A stretch of DNA of 64,000 nt from Desulfonauticus sp. (GCA_030950395.1 JAUZRP010000014.1:95826-159825), one strand, 5' to 3'; positions 27,824 through 37,022 are shown, counted from the first letter of the stretch. Notes: generated from the sequence alone by a model not told the origin. Translations and numbers: made by a program.

Positions 27824-28362
27824 ATTAACTGGGGTTTGGCGTATAACTCTCCACCAAAGGCATCATTTATTACTAAGAGAGGAAAATCTTGGACATGAAG
27901 AACTCTAACAGCTTCTGGCCCCAAATCTTCATAAGCTATAATCTTAGCTTGTTTTACACATTGAGAAAGTAAGGCTCCTGCTCCACCTGTAGCTCCAAAG
28001 TACACTCCCTTATAAGTCTTAAGAGCTTCAATCACTTCTGGAGAGCGTTTACCTTTGCCTATAGTGGCCTTGAGTCCTAATTTATAGAGTGTTGGGGCAT
28101 AGGTATCCATCCTATAACTAGTAGTAGGACCTGCAGAGCCTATAGGTCTTCCTAAAGGTGCTGGAGTTGGACCTACATAATAAATAACTGATCCTTTTAC
28201 AGGAAAAGGTAATTCTCCACCTTTAGCTAAAGCTTCTAACATTCTTTTATGAGCTGCATCTCTAGCCGTGTAAACTAAACCAGAAAGCAATACCTTATCT
28301 CCTGCTCTTAATTGTAAAACATCTTTTTCTGTAAGTGGGGTTTGTAATTTATATTCACTCAT
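27817..28362 (-). CDS. fumB: Fumarate hydratase class I, beta (C-terminal) subunit
   Basis: 181 aa; C-terminal half of the iron-sulfur fumarase/tartrate dehydratase family (GDKVLLSGLVYTARDAAHKRM, YYVGPTPAPLGRPIGSAGPTTSYRMD, GKGKRSPEVIEALK). With the alpha subunit it interconverts fumarate and malate. Symbol used for the beta subunit, not the E. coli single-chain FumB. Its ATG directly follows the alpha stop, with AAGGAGG inside the end of the alpha gene. The 3' end is formed by MITE-like copy D, so the last residues (QLIL) may be altered relative to relatives. Confidence 0.93.
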   Translation of the reverse strand: MSEYKLQTPLTEKDVLQLRAGDKVLLSGLVYTARDAAHKRMLEALAKGGELPFPVKGSVIYYVGPTPAPLGRPIGSAGPTTSYRMDTYAPTLYKLGLKATIGKGKRSPEVIEALKTYKGVYFGATGGAGALLSQCVKQAKIIAYEDLGPEAVRVLHVQDFPLLVINDAFGGELYAKPQLIL

Positions 28363-29199
28363 TTATATTTCTACCTCCTTACGTCTGGAAGAATGACATT
28401 GAATATTTACAGCTAAAGGTAAAGACGCTATGTGACAAGGTGATTTTTCTATTTTAACACCAAGACAGGTTATTTTACCCCCCAGTCCCATAGGCCCTAT
28501 GCCCAATTCGTTAATGGCAGTTAATAATTCCTTTTCTTTGGCAGCCAGTTCGCTATCCCAATGTTCTAGGGTTAATGGTCTAAACAAGGCCTTTTTCGCT
28601 AAAATGGGAGCATAATCAAAAGTGCCACCAATGCCGATACCTACTATTATAGGAGGACAGGGGTTGGGACCTGCTTCAGCAATTCGCTTTAAAACAAATT
28701 CTTTTATCCCCTTCCAACCTTGAGCAGGAGTCAACATAGTAGCTCTGGACATATTTTCACTCCCACCACCTTTGGCCATAAATTTAATCTTCAACTTGTC
28801 TCCTTTTACCAGATCTAGATGAATAAAAGCAGGAGTATTATCTCCTGTATTTATTCTAGTAAACGGATCGCAAACAGATTTTCTCAAAAAACCAGCCTCG
28901 TACCCCAATCTTACGCCCTGATTTATTGCCTCTACTAAGTCTCCTTCTATAAATACGTCTTGTCCCAGCTCCACGAAAAAGATAGCCAACCCTGTATCTT
29001 GACAAAGAGGCAATTGGGTTTGCTCTGCAAGTTTATAATTTTCAACCAATTGACGTAAAATTTCTTTGCCAACAGGATTGGTTTCTTCTTCTAAGGCTTT
29101 TACTAGAGCTTGTTTTACATCTTCTGGCAAATTAATATTGGCCTCCTGCACCAGTTCTGCTACTGTTTCTATTATTTGATTTTCAGATATTATTCGCAT
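28363..29199 (-). CDS. fumA: Fumarate hydratase class I, alpha (N-terminal) subunit
   Basis: 278 aa; carries the cluster-binding cysteines of class I fumarase: LPLCQDTG, then PCPPIIVGIGIGG and KITCLGVKIEKSPCHIASLP, plus the GGGSENMS block. It binds one oxygen-sensitive [4Fe-4S] cluster together with the beta subunit. Immediately upstream of beta; 41 bp downstream of the repeat/nuclease-like gene. With frdCAB it would run succinate-fumarate-malate conversion, in either direction. Confidence 0.94.
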   Translation of the reverse strand: MRIISENQIIETVAELVQEANINLPEDVKQALVKALEEETNPVGKEILRQLVENYKLAEQTQLPLCQDTGLAIFFVELGQDVFIEGDLVEAINQGVRLGYEAGFLRKSVCDPFTRINTGDNTPAFIHLDLVKGDKLKIKFMAKGGGSENMSRATMLTPAQGWKGIKEFVLKRIAEAGPNPCPPIIVGIGIGGTFDYAPILAKKALFRPLTLEHWDSELAAKEKELLTAINELGIGPMGLGGKITCLGVKIEKSPCHIASLPLAVNIQCHSSRRKEVEI

Positions 29200-29240
29200 A
29201 TTTTTCTCCTAATCTATTTTTAAAATAGATACATTTACTT

Positions 29241-30374
29241 TTATTCTTCAATATTTACTCGATCTATATTTACAAATTCTAAATAATCTCCAAACATATG
29301 TAAAGCCAACCAATTCTTAGATGAAGCTATATTTATAATTTCTTCTGTCAAATTAAAAGAAGCTACTACTGGCACGAGTTTATATTGCTTATATTCTGGA
29401 AAAAATAAATAAAAATCTTTTATTGCTTGTTCAAATTCTTTTATATAACGACTTTTATAGGTAGATTTAACATCTACTACAAAAATATATTTTCCAGCTA
29501 CAGCTATTACGTCGTATTCTCTTATCCTATGATTTAATCTTTTTCTTCTTCTAACACACAGTTCATCTACTTCTAATTCAAAATTCCTTTTTATAACAAA
29601 AGGAATCCCTGGAGCAACAATATCTTCTGCTACTGTGCCCAATTTATTGGCGAGATCGCCCCACTTTTTATTCATATCTTTTGTTATCGCTCTCATTTCT
29701 TCCTTGAATTCCTTCATCTCATCTTTGAACTCCTTCATCTCCTCCTGAAACACTACAACCCCGTCCTTGAATTCCTTCATCTCATCTTTAAACTCCTTCA
29801 TCTCCTCCTGAAACACTACAACCCCGTCCTTGAATTCCTTCATCTCATCTTTAAACTCCTTCATCTCCACCTGAAACACTACAACCCCGTCCTTGAATTC
29901 CTTCATCTCATCTTTGAACTCCTTCATCTCCTCCTGAAACGCTACAACCCCGTCCTTGAATTCCTTCATCTCATCTTTGAACTCCTTCATCTCCTCCTGA
30001 AACACTACAACCCCGTCCTTGAATTCCTTCATCTCATCTTTAAACTCCTTCATCTCCTCCTGAAACGCTACAACCCCGTCCTTGAATTCCTTCATCTCAT
30101 CTTTAAACTCCTTCATCTCCTCCTGAAACACTACAACCCCGTCCTTGAATTCCTTCATCTCATCTTTGAACTCTTTCATCTCCTCCTGAAAAATCAAAAC
30201 TCCGGCTTTAAATTCTTTTATTTCATTTTTAAATACTCTCATTTCGTTTTGAAAACGTTTTGTTTCAAAGGCAAGACGTTCTATTTGAAGCTCTGTCTTT
30301 TGGGCTTGACGAGCAAGCATCATAAGAGCATCTTCTAAATAATCTACTCTGCTTTCAAGAGCTAATTCAGGCAT
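29241..30374 (-). CDS. Coiled-coil tandem-repeat protein with a PD-(D/E)XK nuclease-like C-terminal domain
   Basis: 377 aa. Residues 1-60 form a helical head. About 57-224 are eight near-identical 21-residue units built from three heptads (EEMKEFK, DEMKEFK, DGVVVFQ), alternating V/A at one site. The C-terminal domain (about 240-377) has ELEVDEL, YDVIAVAGKYIFVVDVKST (the D...(D/E)xK pattern) and a closing WLALHMFGDYLEF, as in DUF3782-type restriction-like proteins. Function unknown; the catalytic pattern suggests a DNA- or RNA-cleaving or inactive nuclease fold on a long coiled stalk. It sits between frdB and fumA with 40-bp gaps, out of context with their metabolism. Confidence 0.82.
   Translation of the reverse strand: MPELALESRVDYLEDALMMLARQAQKTELQIERLAFETKRFQNEMRVFKNEIKEFKAGVLIFQEEMKEFKDEMKEFKDGVVVFQEEMKEFKDEMKEFKDGVVAFQEEMKEFKDEMKEFKDGVVVFQEEMKEFKDEMKEFKDGVVAFQEEMKEFKDEMKEFKDGVVVFQVEMKEFKDEMKEFKDGVVVFQEEMKEFKDEMKEFKDGVVVFQEEMKEFKDEMKEFKEEMRAITKDMNKKWGDLANKLGTVAEDIVAPGIPFVIKRNFELEVDELCVRRRKRLNHRIREYDVIAVAGKYIFVVDVKSTYKSRYIKEFEQAIKDFYLFFPEYKQYKLVPVVASFNLTEEIINIASSKNWLALHMFGDYLEFVNIDRVNIEE
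29703..30206 (-). repeat. 63-bp tandem repeat, eight units, inside the coding gene
   Basis: The plus-strand unit begins CTTGAATTCCTTCATCTC and recurs every 63 bp (29703, 29766, ... 30144). Units differ at only a few bases (TTGAAC/TTAAAC, CACTAC/GCTAC), so expansion is recent or units are kept alike by gene conversion. The length is a multiple of three and of the heptad, so copy number can vary without breaking frame. Confidence 0.95.
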
Positions 30375-30417
30375 AATAGATTCTCCTTTAAAATTTTATC
30401 TGTCTGAAAAAATTTTT

Positions 30418-31167
30418 TCAGGAACGTTTTTTCCAAAATAAATAATTTTTTACAGCCAAAACACCCATTTTTTTTCTTAAATATCCAAGCTGATCCTGTA
30501 AAGGAATATTTTTTGGACATATGTCTTCGCAGGCCAAAAGCCCCATACATCCAAAGATCCCCTGATCTGTGCCGATTATCTCAAAATACTGTTGTTCAGA
30601 CCTCTTGTCTCTAGGGTCCAGAATAAAACGGGCAATTCTATTTAACGCCACTGCTCCTAAAAAACCAGAACGCATTTGAGCTGTTGCACAAGCAGCAATA
30701 CAACAACCACATTCAATGCATCTATCCAGTTCATAAATTTGTTCTGCCAAACTATTTTCCATACGTTCTTCTTCTGCCTCTGGATCAAACTCTTTATTCG
30801 TATGCACCCAGGCTTCTAACTTCTCGTTCATGATTCTAAACCAACTGCCAGTATCCACACATAAATCTCCTATCAATTTAAATCCCGGTAAAGGCATCAA
30901 ATTGATTTGATTAGGAAAATCTTTTGTCTTTGTTTTGCAAGCCAATTGTGGTTTTCCATTTATAACCATGGCACAAGCTCCACAGATCGCTGCTCTGCAA
31001 CAAAAATCAAACATTAACGAAGGATCTTGTTCTTCTTTTAAGCGATTTAAGGCGATAAAAAGATTTAAATTAGGAGTTTCCTCTAAGTAATAAGTTTGCA
31101 TTCGAGGAACAGATGCGGGATCCTCAGGATTATAACGAAAAATATTGATCTCTAATATTCTAGACAT
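30418..31167 (-). CDS. frdB: Fumarate reductase / succinate dehydrogenase iron-sulfur subunit
   Basis: 249 aa. N-terminal [2Fe-2S] ferredoxin domain with C57, C62, C65 and C77 (CRAAICGAC), then two ferredoxin-like motifs: CIECGCCIAAC (C150, C153, C156, C160) and C207, C213, C217 in GCMGLLACEDICPKN, for [4Fe-4S] and [3Fe-4S] clusters. Carries electrons between FAD in FrdA and haem/quinone in the membrane subunit. Lies 51 bp after frdA. The stop codon falls inside an 18-bp A/T palindrome (30404-30421). Confidence 0.94.
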   Translation of the reverse strand: MSRILEINIFRYNPEDPASVPRMQTYYLEETPNLNLFIALNRLKEEQDPSLMFDFCCRAAICGACAMVINGKPQLACKTKTKDFPNQINLMPLPGFKLIGDLCVDTGSWFRIMNEKLEAWVHTNKEFDPEAEEERMENSLAEQIYELDRCIECGCCIAACATAQMRSGFLGAVALNRIARFILDPRDKRSEQQYFEIIGTDQGIFGCMGLLACEDICPKNIPLQDQLGYLRKKMGVLAVKNYLFWKKRS

Positions 31168-31218
31168 GGCAAGATTAACCTCTTTGTGTTTTTTTTTGCT
31201 GACAAATTTTTATTCCCA

Positions 31219-33066
31219 TTACAGTTCTGGCAAAGGAGCGTCTTTCGGATAATCATAAGGGACAATTTTCGTTCCCCCATAGCCTCTTTTTCCTGGAGGT
31301 AAAAATATTTTTTTAGTTGCTGGTTCATATTCTAAAGTAGGCAAGCTATCTTTTTCTTTAAAATATGCCAAAGTTCTAACCCACCAGTCTCTATCATTCC
31401 GATAGGGATAATCTTCTCTGGTATGAGCCCCCCGACTTTCTTTTCTCTGGAGCGCTCCATAAGCAACACACAGAGCCAACTTTACCATGCCCTCTATTTT
31501 AAGGGCTAAGCTAAGTTCAGAATTTGCTCCCAGTCCATTAGAACGTAATTTTATTTGTTTGGAGCGTTCTAAAAGTTCTTGCAGGTTATCTACAGCCAGC
31601 TGAAGATCCTTTTCATTTCTGAAAATCCCCACATAATCCATTAAGATATCTTGCATAGCATTTCTCACTTTATAGACATTTTCTCTACCTTTTCCAAAAA
31701 TTAATTTATTTATTTTTTCCTGTTGTTTTTTTAGTTCTAACTCTACTAATTTTAAGCTAAAATTAACTTCTCTTTCTTGCAAAAATTCTACAATTCGTTT
31801 TCCAACGATCATTCCTGCCACAATTGTTTCTGCCAAAGAATTCCCTCCTAGACGATTAAATCCATGCATATCCCAACAAGCAGCTTCCCCAGCAGCAAAA
31901 AGACCTTTTAAACCATAGGCTTCTCCATACACATTTGTTTTTATTCCACCCATACTATAATGTTGAGTTGGTCTCACAGGGATAAGCTCTTCTACAGGAT
32001 TAATACCTAAAAAATTTAGACAAATATCATAAACTTCTCGGAGTTTGGTGGTAATGTGTTCTTTTCCCAGATGCCTTATGTCTAGCCATAAATGCTCTCC
32101 ATAAGGACTTTTCACCCCAAAGCCCTTACGCATGTGCTCTACCATTCTCCTGGCTACCACGTCTCTAGAGGCCAACTCTGCTTTTTCAGGCTCATAATCT
32201 GGCATAAACCTATATTTATTTATATCAAGCAAAACACCGCCATCACCTCTACATCCTTCAGTAACTAAAATATCTCCAGGCACTATCCCTGTAGGATGAA
32301 ATTGCACTGCTTCCATATTGCCCAATGGTACAAGACCTGTCTCCAGAGCAATAATTAAACCACCTCCCTCATTAATAATCGCATTAGTAGATGCCCTATA
32401 AATACGCCCAAAACCACCAGTGGCAATTAAAGTTGCTTTAGCTAAATAAACTCTTAACTTTCCAGTGCGCAAACACCTTACCACTGCTCCAAGACAATTT
32501 TCACCATCTTGAATTAAGGATATAGCCTCGCTTCTATCGTGCACCAAAACTCCCTTGCTTATAGCCACACTATCAATAGTATAGAGCAAAGAATGGCCTG
32601 TGCCGTCAGAGCAATAACAGGCCCTCCACTTGGCAGTGCCACCAAAATCACGAGCTGTAATTAAACCATGTTTTTCTATTCTTTCTATTTTTTCAAATCT
32701 TTTTCCACCTTTGTAATAAAACGACCTGCCAGATACTACCCTATTCCAGGGAACTCCCCAATAAGCCAACTGTCTAATAGCAATAGGTGCTGTGTGGGCA
32801 AATAATTTTGCTACTTCCTGATCACATCCCCAATCAGAACCCTTTACCGTATCTTCAAAATGAATATCTGGATTATCACCTTCTCCTTTTATACAATTAC
32901 CCAAAGCTGCCTGCATTCCCCCTTGAGCAGCACTGGAATGAGATCTTCTTGCAGGAACAAGACTCAAACAAACAACCTTAAATCCATTTTGAGCTACTTC
33001 TATGGCTACTCTTTCTCCTGCAAGACCAGCACCTATACATAAAAGATCGCTATAAATTATCTCCAT
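31219..33066 (-). CDS. frdA: Fumarate reductase / succinate dehydrogenase flavoprotein subunit
   Basis: 615 aa. FAD-binding GAGLAGE near the N-terminus, SSAAQGGMQAALGN around the covalent FAD region, HFEDTVKGSDWG, VQFHPTGIVPG, RPTQHYSMGGI and the catalytic-site arginine block in RLGGNSLAETIV. C-terminal SRGAHTREDYPYRND. Catalyses fumarate/succinate interconversion. The direction in vivo cannot be decided from sequence; organisation C-A-B is that of epsilon/deltaproteobacterial enzymes that use menaquinone. MITE-like copy E separates it from frdC. Confidence 0.95.
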   Translation of the reverse strand: MEIIYSDLLCIGAGLAGERVAIEVAQNGFKVVCLSLVPARRSHSSAAQGGMQAALGNCIKGEGDNPDIHFEDTVKGSDWGCDQEVAKLFAHTAPIAIRQLAYWGVPWNRVVSGRSFYYKGGKRFEKIERIEKHGLITARDFGGTAKWRACYCSDGTGHSLLYTIDSVAISKGVLVHDRSEAISLIQDGENCLGAVVRCLRTGKLRVYLAKATLIATGGFGRIYRASTNAIINEGGGLIIALETGLVPLGNMEAVQFHPTGIVPGDILVTEGCRGDGGVLLDINKYRFMPDYEPEKAELASRDVVARRMVEHMRKGFGVKSPYGEHLWLDIRHLGKEHITTKLREVYDICLNFLGINPVEELIPVRPTQHYSMGGIKTNVYGEAYGLKGLFAAGEAACWDMHGFNRLGGNSLAETIVAGMIVGKRIVEFLQEREVNFSLKLVELELKKQQEKINKLIFGKGRENVYKVRNAMQDILMDYVGIFRNEKDLQLAVDNLQELLERSKQIKLRSNGLGANSELSLALKIEGMVKLALCVAYGALQRKESRGAHTREDYPYRNDRDWWVRTLAYFKEKDSLPTLEYEPATKKIFLPPGKRGYGGTKIVPYDYPKDAPLPEL

Positions 33067-33124
33067 AACTTGCCCTTTTTATATTTAAAATTAAGCAATA
33101 AATGTTAAAAATTAAATTAAAACA

Positions 33125-33267
33125 TTCAAAAATGTAACTGCAAAAGCTCAAGAATTTAATTTTTGATTAAATTGCCACGTTGTAATCAGTTTAAATAGTT
33201 GAAAAAATTTTTTTGTTAAAATTGTATCTAACTGCTAAAAACAATTTTTGCAGTTGAATCTTTAAAA
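33125..33267 (-). mobile_element. MITE-like intergenic repeat, copy E, inside the frd operon
   Basis: Inverted relative to copy A. Plus strand: AATGTAACTGCAAAAGCTC at the left, TTTTTGCAGTTGAATCTTTA at the right. It fills most of the frdC-frdA gap and its end supplies the frdC stop codon (33262-33264). The terminal repeats GTAACTGCAAAA and TTTTGCAGTTGAA can pair in the mRNA. Confidence 0.72.
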
Positions 33268-33900
33268 ATAAAAAAACAAAAGGCTTATACTATCAATCAT
33301 AATTAACGTGCCTACTAAAATAAATAAGTATTTTTTACTCTTTAATCTATTTTGACTGGTGATAAATCCCCACTTTACCCCAATTCTGTACAACCCTAAA
33401 CCAAGATGAAAAGCCACGCTAAAAAGGAATAAAACATAAAAATAAACCCACCCTCCTTTTTGCATAAGATGTTTTGATTTTAAAGCAGTAATAGGTAAAT
33501 CGTTTAATATAACCCATATATGGATGCTACCAAACAGTAAAATGACTATTCCTGTTAGCACTTGCACTAGCCAAAGCCAGGTATCTTGATGATTTATCAT
33601 CTTTGCTTGACTCCAAAATTTAGCCTGTTCTGTAAAAGAAAAAGGTATTTTTCGAGCCGTCAGTAAAAAATGGAATAAAAAAATAATAGTCAAAAATATA
33701 CCACTACTCCAAGCAAGACCTGTACTCTCAAAAAACAAAGCAACTTTATTAAAACACTTTTCCCCAAAAATTATGCTAAAAACCAGCAAGGTGTGAGTCA
33801 GCATAAATAAACAAAGAAAAATCCCTGTTATGGCTTGAGACAAATCAAGATAGGCAACCGTGTTAGAAAAATTAATTTTCCTCACATTAGTAGCCCGCAT
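33262..33900 (-). CDS. frdC: Fumarate reductase / succinate dehydrogenase cytochrome b subunit
   Basis: About 212 aa, membrane. Five hydrophobic helices are visible, with helix histidines for haem b (HTLLVF, FHFLLTARK, SIHIWV, FHLGLGLYRIGVKWG), as in the di-haem family of Wolinella/Desulfovibrio quinol:fumarate reductase. Start set to ATG 33900 with AGGAGG at a 7-nt spacing; the longer frame from 33921 is unsupported. First gene of the frd-fum operon. Its last residues and stop derive from the boundary of repeat copy E. Confidence 0.9.
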   Translation of the reverse strand: MRATNVRKINFSNTVAYLDLSQAITGIFLCLFMLTHTLLVFSIIFGEKCFNKVALFFESTGLAWSSGIFLTIIFLFHFLLTARKIPFSFTEQAKFWSQAKMINHQDTWLWLVQVLTGIVILLFGSIHIWVILNDLPITALKSKHLMQKGGWVYFYVLFLFSVAFHLGLGLYRIGVKWGFITSQNRLKSKKYLFILVGTLIMIDSISLLFFYF

Positions 33901-33981
33901 AATAATTCCTCCTAGCAACAAAAAAATATTTAAACTAATTTTGAGTGAAAAATTAGGGAGTCTAAAATAAATGGCACAGAT

Positions 33982-34746
33982 TTAAAAATCAATTTCTAAA
34001 CCTATGGGGCAATGATCAGATCCGTAAACATCTTGCTCTATCCAGGATCTTTTTACTTTATCTGCAATTTCTTGAGAAACAAAAAAATAATCTATACGCC
34101 ATCCCGCATTTCTTGCTCTGGCTCTAAATCTATAACTCCACCAGGTATAATGCCCACCATCCTGCACAAACATTCTAAAAGTGTCTACATACCCTGTGGC
34201 AATAAATTTATCTATCCACTGCCTTTCTATTGGCAAAAAACCAGATGTTTGTTCATTTTGTTTTGGGTTTTTAAGGTCTATTTCTTTATGAGCTGTATTA
34301 AAATCTCCACACACTATAACAGGTTTTTTCTGTCTTAGTTGTTCACAATAGATGAGAAAACTTTCATAATAGCCTAGTTTAAAGGCAAGCCGTTTTTCGT
34401 TCATTTGACCATTGGGAAAATAAACGTTTAATAAAAAGAAGTTTTCATATTCTAAGGCAATAAGCCTGCCTTCTCCAGCAAACCTTTTATCTGGCAAACC
34501 AAAACTATAACGTAGAGGTTTTTGTTTACAAAAACATGCAACACCTGAATAGCCTTTTTTTACTTTAGAAGAATTCCATATAGCCGTATATCCCAAAGGT
34601 GATTTGTCTTTTGTATTAAGCTGATCAGGATGGACCTTTGTTTCTTGTAAACAAATTACATCTGCTTGTTTAGAATAAAACCAGTCCCAAAATCCTTTTT
34701 TTAAAATAGCTCTAAAACCATTTACATTCCAGGAATAAAAAGTCAT
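33982..34746 (-). CDS. xthA: Exodeoxyribonuclease III / AP endonuclease
   Basis: 254 aa, cytoplasmic DNA repair enzyme. Exonuclease-endonuclease-phosphatase fold: SWNVNGFRAIL at the N-terminus, the metal glutamate in CLQETKV, CGDFNTAH, and the closing GSDHCPI with catalytic Asp-His. WRIDYFFVS is also present. Cuts at abasic sites and has 3'-phosphodiesterase activity. It lies 82 bp ahead of frdC on the same strand and may share transcripts, but no functional link is apparent. Confidence 0.95.
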   Translation of the reverse strand: MTFYSWNVNGFRAILKKGFWDWFYSKQADVICLQETKVHPDQLNTKDKSPLGYTAIWNSSKVKKGYSGVACFCKQKPLRYSFGLPDKRFAGEGRLIALEYENFFLLNVYFPNGQMNEKRLAFKLGYYESFLIYCEQLRQKKPVIVCGDFNTAHKEIDLKNPKQNEQTSGFLPIERQWIDKFIATGYVDTFRMFVQDGGHYTWWSYRFRARARNAGWRIDYFFVSQEIADKVKRSWIEQDVYGSDHCPIGLEIDF

Positions 34747-34804
34747 ATTTACCTATTCCCACAATAAAATATCAATCAAAACTATTAACGATGTCTATAT
34801 AAAA

Positions 34805-35479
34805 TTAGATAAGCTCAACTTCTAAGTGATCGTCTAGCCAAATGATTTTTACGTATCCCCCCTGCTCTACTGCCCCGGGATTTACAATCAAAGTTTTTCC
34901 AATTTCGTCTATGGCTTTAGATTCGTGAATGTGTCCAGTAAAACAAATATCTGGCTGAACTTGCTCTATAAACTCCCGCACAGCTTTACTCCCCACGTGA
35001 GAACCTCCCATTATGACATCACATTTGGTATTATAAGGAGGAGTATGGGTCATAAATATTAAATGTTTATCTAACACACTCTTTTGGTGTAAAGCTGATT
35101 TTAATTCTTTTAACCATTCTGTCATGGTATCTTCACTTACTTCTGAGGGAGTATTAAAAGGAGTAAAAGTAGAATAACCAACTCCAGCCAGATAAACATC
35201 TTCTGTTAATGAGATCAATTTTAAGTGAACGTTTATGCCTAATTCGTCCAACAATTCTTCTACTTCAAAAGTATCCATATTGCCAATTTGAGCCCAGATA
35301 TGAGGATTAATTTCCATTAAATTAGAAAAAAATCCCTGAATTTTTTCTTTGTGAAATTTACTATTAGTAATATCTCCAGAGATTAATAGGCCTTTGGCGT
35401 CTTTTAATTCTGGCAAAGATAATATTTGAGAATAACTTTCGTGAATATCTCCTACACCAATCCAAAAACACTTACTCAT
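34805..35479 (-). CDS. Calcineurin-like metallophosphoesterase
   Basis: 224 aa. All five metal-site blocks are present: GDIHES, GDITN, GNMD (variant of GNHE), THTPPY and GHIHES. Small single-domain enzyme of the YfcE/Icc-like group; the substrate may be a cyclic nucleotide or phosphodiester but is unknown. AGGAGG 7 nt before the ATG. Transcribed with xthA (58-bp gap). Upstream lies composite repeat R1. Confidence 0.9.
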   Translation of the reverse strand: MSKCFWIGVGDIHESYSQILSLPELKDAKGLLISGDITNSKFHKEKIQGFFSNLMEINPHIWAQIGNMDTFEVEELLDELGINVHLKLISLTEDVYLAGVGYSTFTPFNTPSEVSEDTMTEWLKELKSALHQKSVLDKHLIFMTHTPPYNTKCDVIMGGSHVGSKAVREFIEQVQPDICFTGHIHESKAIDEIGKTLIVNPGAVEQGGYVKIIWLDDHLEVELI

Positions 35480-35509
35480 TTTACGCCTCCTACAAATATT
35501 TTAACATTT

Positions 35510-35695
35510 ACGGGCAGACACACACCTCTGCCCCTACCACTATTCCGTCCACAGTTTACTGTTCACAGTTCACAGATCACTGTTCACCCATTCACCCACT
35601 ACCTACATCCATCTTCCACCTCTACAACCCCTCTAACCATAGCCCATCCCCCAACCACCAATTCCTAATTACAAATTACCAATTACTAATTACCA
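35510..35695. repeat. Composite intergenic repeat R1 (GGGCAGA hairpin plus low-complexity tracts)
   Basis: Hairpin GGGCAGA (35512-35518) / TCTGCCC (35527-35533) followed by CCCTAC, then GTTCACAG-type repeats, C/T-rich stretch with CCACC, and TAATTACAAATTACC-type repeats. R2 (44.8 kb) and R3 (63.6 kb) have the same parts in the same order (R3 inverted). Non-coding, although short frames appear in it. Confidence 0.8.
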
Positions 35696-35713
35696 AACCA
35701 TCGCTTGTTTGAG

Positions 35714-36928
35714 CTATTTAATAAAACCTATTGCTAGTTTATCTCTTTTATCTATTAAAGCATTTCTTTGGTAAGCTCGTAAACCAAAAAAAGGCAACGC
35801 TGCTAAAAGATGATCAAAAATATCAGCCTGAATTTTTTCATACTCTGCCCATCTGGTCTCTTTAACAAAACAATAAACTTCTAAAGGCAATCCCTTATCT
35901 GCCTCTGGTTGAAGATGTCTTACCAGTAAAGTCAAATTTTTATTTACCAGAGGATGGCGCAATAAGTACTCTAAAACATAAGCTCTATAAGTGCCCAGGT
36001 TGGTCAAATAACGTCCATTTAAAACAATACTATCTTTATGAAAAGCATTGGCCTGACATAATTCTTGTTCTTTTTTTTGTAAATAATTTTGAAGCAATTT
36101 AACTTTCTTTAAGTCTTCTACCTCCTCAGAAGATAAAAATCTTACACTGGATTGATCTATAAGAAGAGACCTTTTAATTCTTCTAGCTCCAGTTTCATAC
36201 ATTCCTCGCCAATTTTTAAAAGACATGTCCAGAAATTTATACGTTGGAACAGTAACAATAGTCTTATCAAAATTTTGCACCTTCACTATATGCAAAGATA
36301 TGTCAATTACATTGCCATCTACTCCCAAAGAAGGCATTTCAATCCAATCTCCAACTCGAATCAAATCGTACGAATTTATTTGCAAACTAGCGACAAAAGA
36401 TAATATTGTATCTTTAAAAATTATTAGAACTACTGCAGTAAGAGCTCCAATACCACTGATTAACCCCCAAGGAGACCTGTCCAATAAATAAGAAATAATA
36501 AAAATAAAACCTAAAATATAAATGAAAATTTTTAATAGCTGTAGATATCCTTTAATAGGTCTATTTTTAGATATTTCATAGGTATTGTATAAATCGTTTA
36601 AAAAATCTAAAAATTTTACGGTTATTAATATAAATATAATTATTAAATAAATAAATGCCAATTTTTTCCCATACAAACTTATATATGGGAACATATCTAC
36701 AAAATAATAGAATAAAATACCAGGTATAATTAAAACCAAATAATCGAGAATTTTATTTTTTATAAGTAGATCATCTTTTATATTTTTAGTTTTAACAAAA
36801 AATTTTTTTAAAAAATTAAGAAATATATTTTTACTTAAAAAATAACTCAAATAAATTACTAATAAAAAAACAGCAAATTTAACCCATAAATTAGCAAATA
36901 AAGAAAATATATAATTTAATCCAAACAA
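35714..36928 (-). CDS. MscS-family mechanosensitive channel, YbdG-like
   Basis: 404 aa. Five to six N-terminal helices (to about 195), then the MscS pore/beta region: GALTAVVLIIFKDTILSFVASLQI, WIEMPSLGVDGNVIDISLHIVKV and TIVTVPTYKFLDMSFKNWRGMYETGARR, the last characteristic of the YbdG (miniconductance) group. Protects against osmotic downshock at the inner membrane. The start is a TTG with AAGGAG 8 nt upstream. The N-terminal third is more AT-rich than the rest. Confidence 0.9.
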   Translation of the reverse strand: MFGLNYIFSLFANLWVKFAVFLLVIYLSYFLSKNIFLNFLKKFFVKTKNIKDDLLIKNKILDYLVLIIPGILFYYFVDMFPYISLYGKKLAFIYLIIIFILITVKFLDFLNDLYNTYEISKNRPIKGYLQLLKIFIYILGFIFIISYLLDRSPWGLISGIGALTAVVLIIFKDTILSFVASLQINSYDLIRVGDWIEMPSLGVDGNVIDISLHIVKVQNFDKTIVTVPTYKFLDMSFKNWRGMYETGARRIKRSLLIDQSSVRFLSSEEVEDLKKVKLLQNYLQKKEQELCQANAFHKDSIVLNGRYLTNLGTYRAYVLEYLLRHPLVNKNLTLLVRHLQPEADKGLPLEVYCFVKETRWAEYEKIQADIFDHLLAALPFFGLRAYQRNALIDKRDKLAIGFIK

Positions 36929-37022
36929 ATTAACATCTCCTTTTATATAGCTAAAATTAGCATCAAAAGCTAAACTCCAAGTTTTTAAAATGCTTATAAA
37001 TTCTATATCTTAGGCCAATTAT

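Noticed and set aside
27596..27898. Plus-strand frame across the peroxiredoxin terminator and repeat copy D
   Set aside because: It runs through a terminator hairpin and a non-coding repeat into the antisense of fumB.
29703..30206. CRISPR-like periodicity
   Set aside because: The 63-bp units are contiguous without spacers and keep a reading frame; it is a coding tandem repeat. No CRISPR array was seen in the window.
30404..30421. Palindrome CTGAAAAAATTTTTTCAG as a terminator of frdB
   Set aside because: The stem is nearly all A/T with no following T run on the minus strand, and the next gene starts 30 bp later; at most a weak structure.
35426..35668. Pro/Thr/His-rich plus-strand frame over repeat R1
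   Set aside because: Low-complexity translation of the composite repeat; overlaps the metallophosphoesterase start and has no ribosome site.
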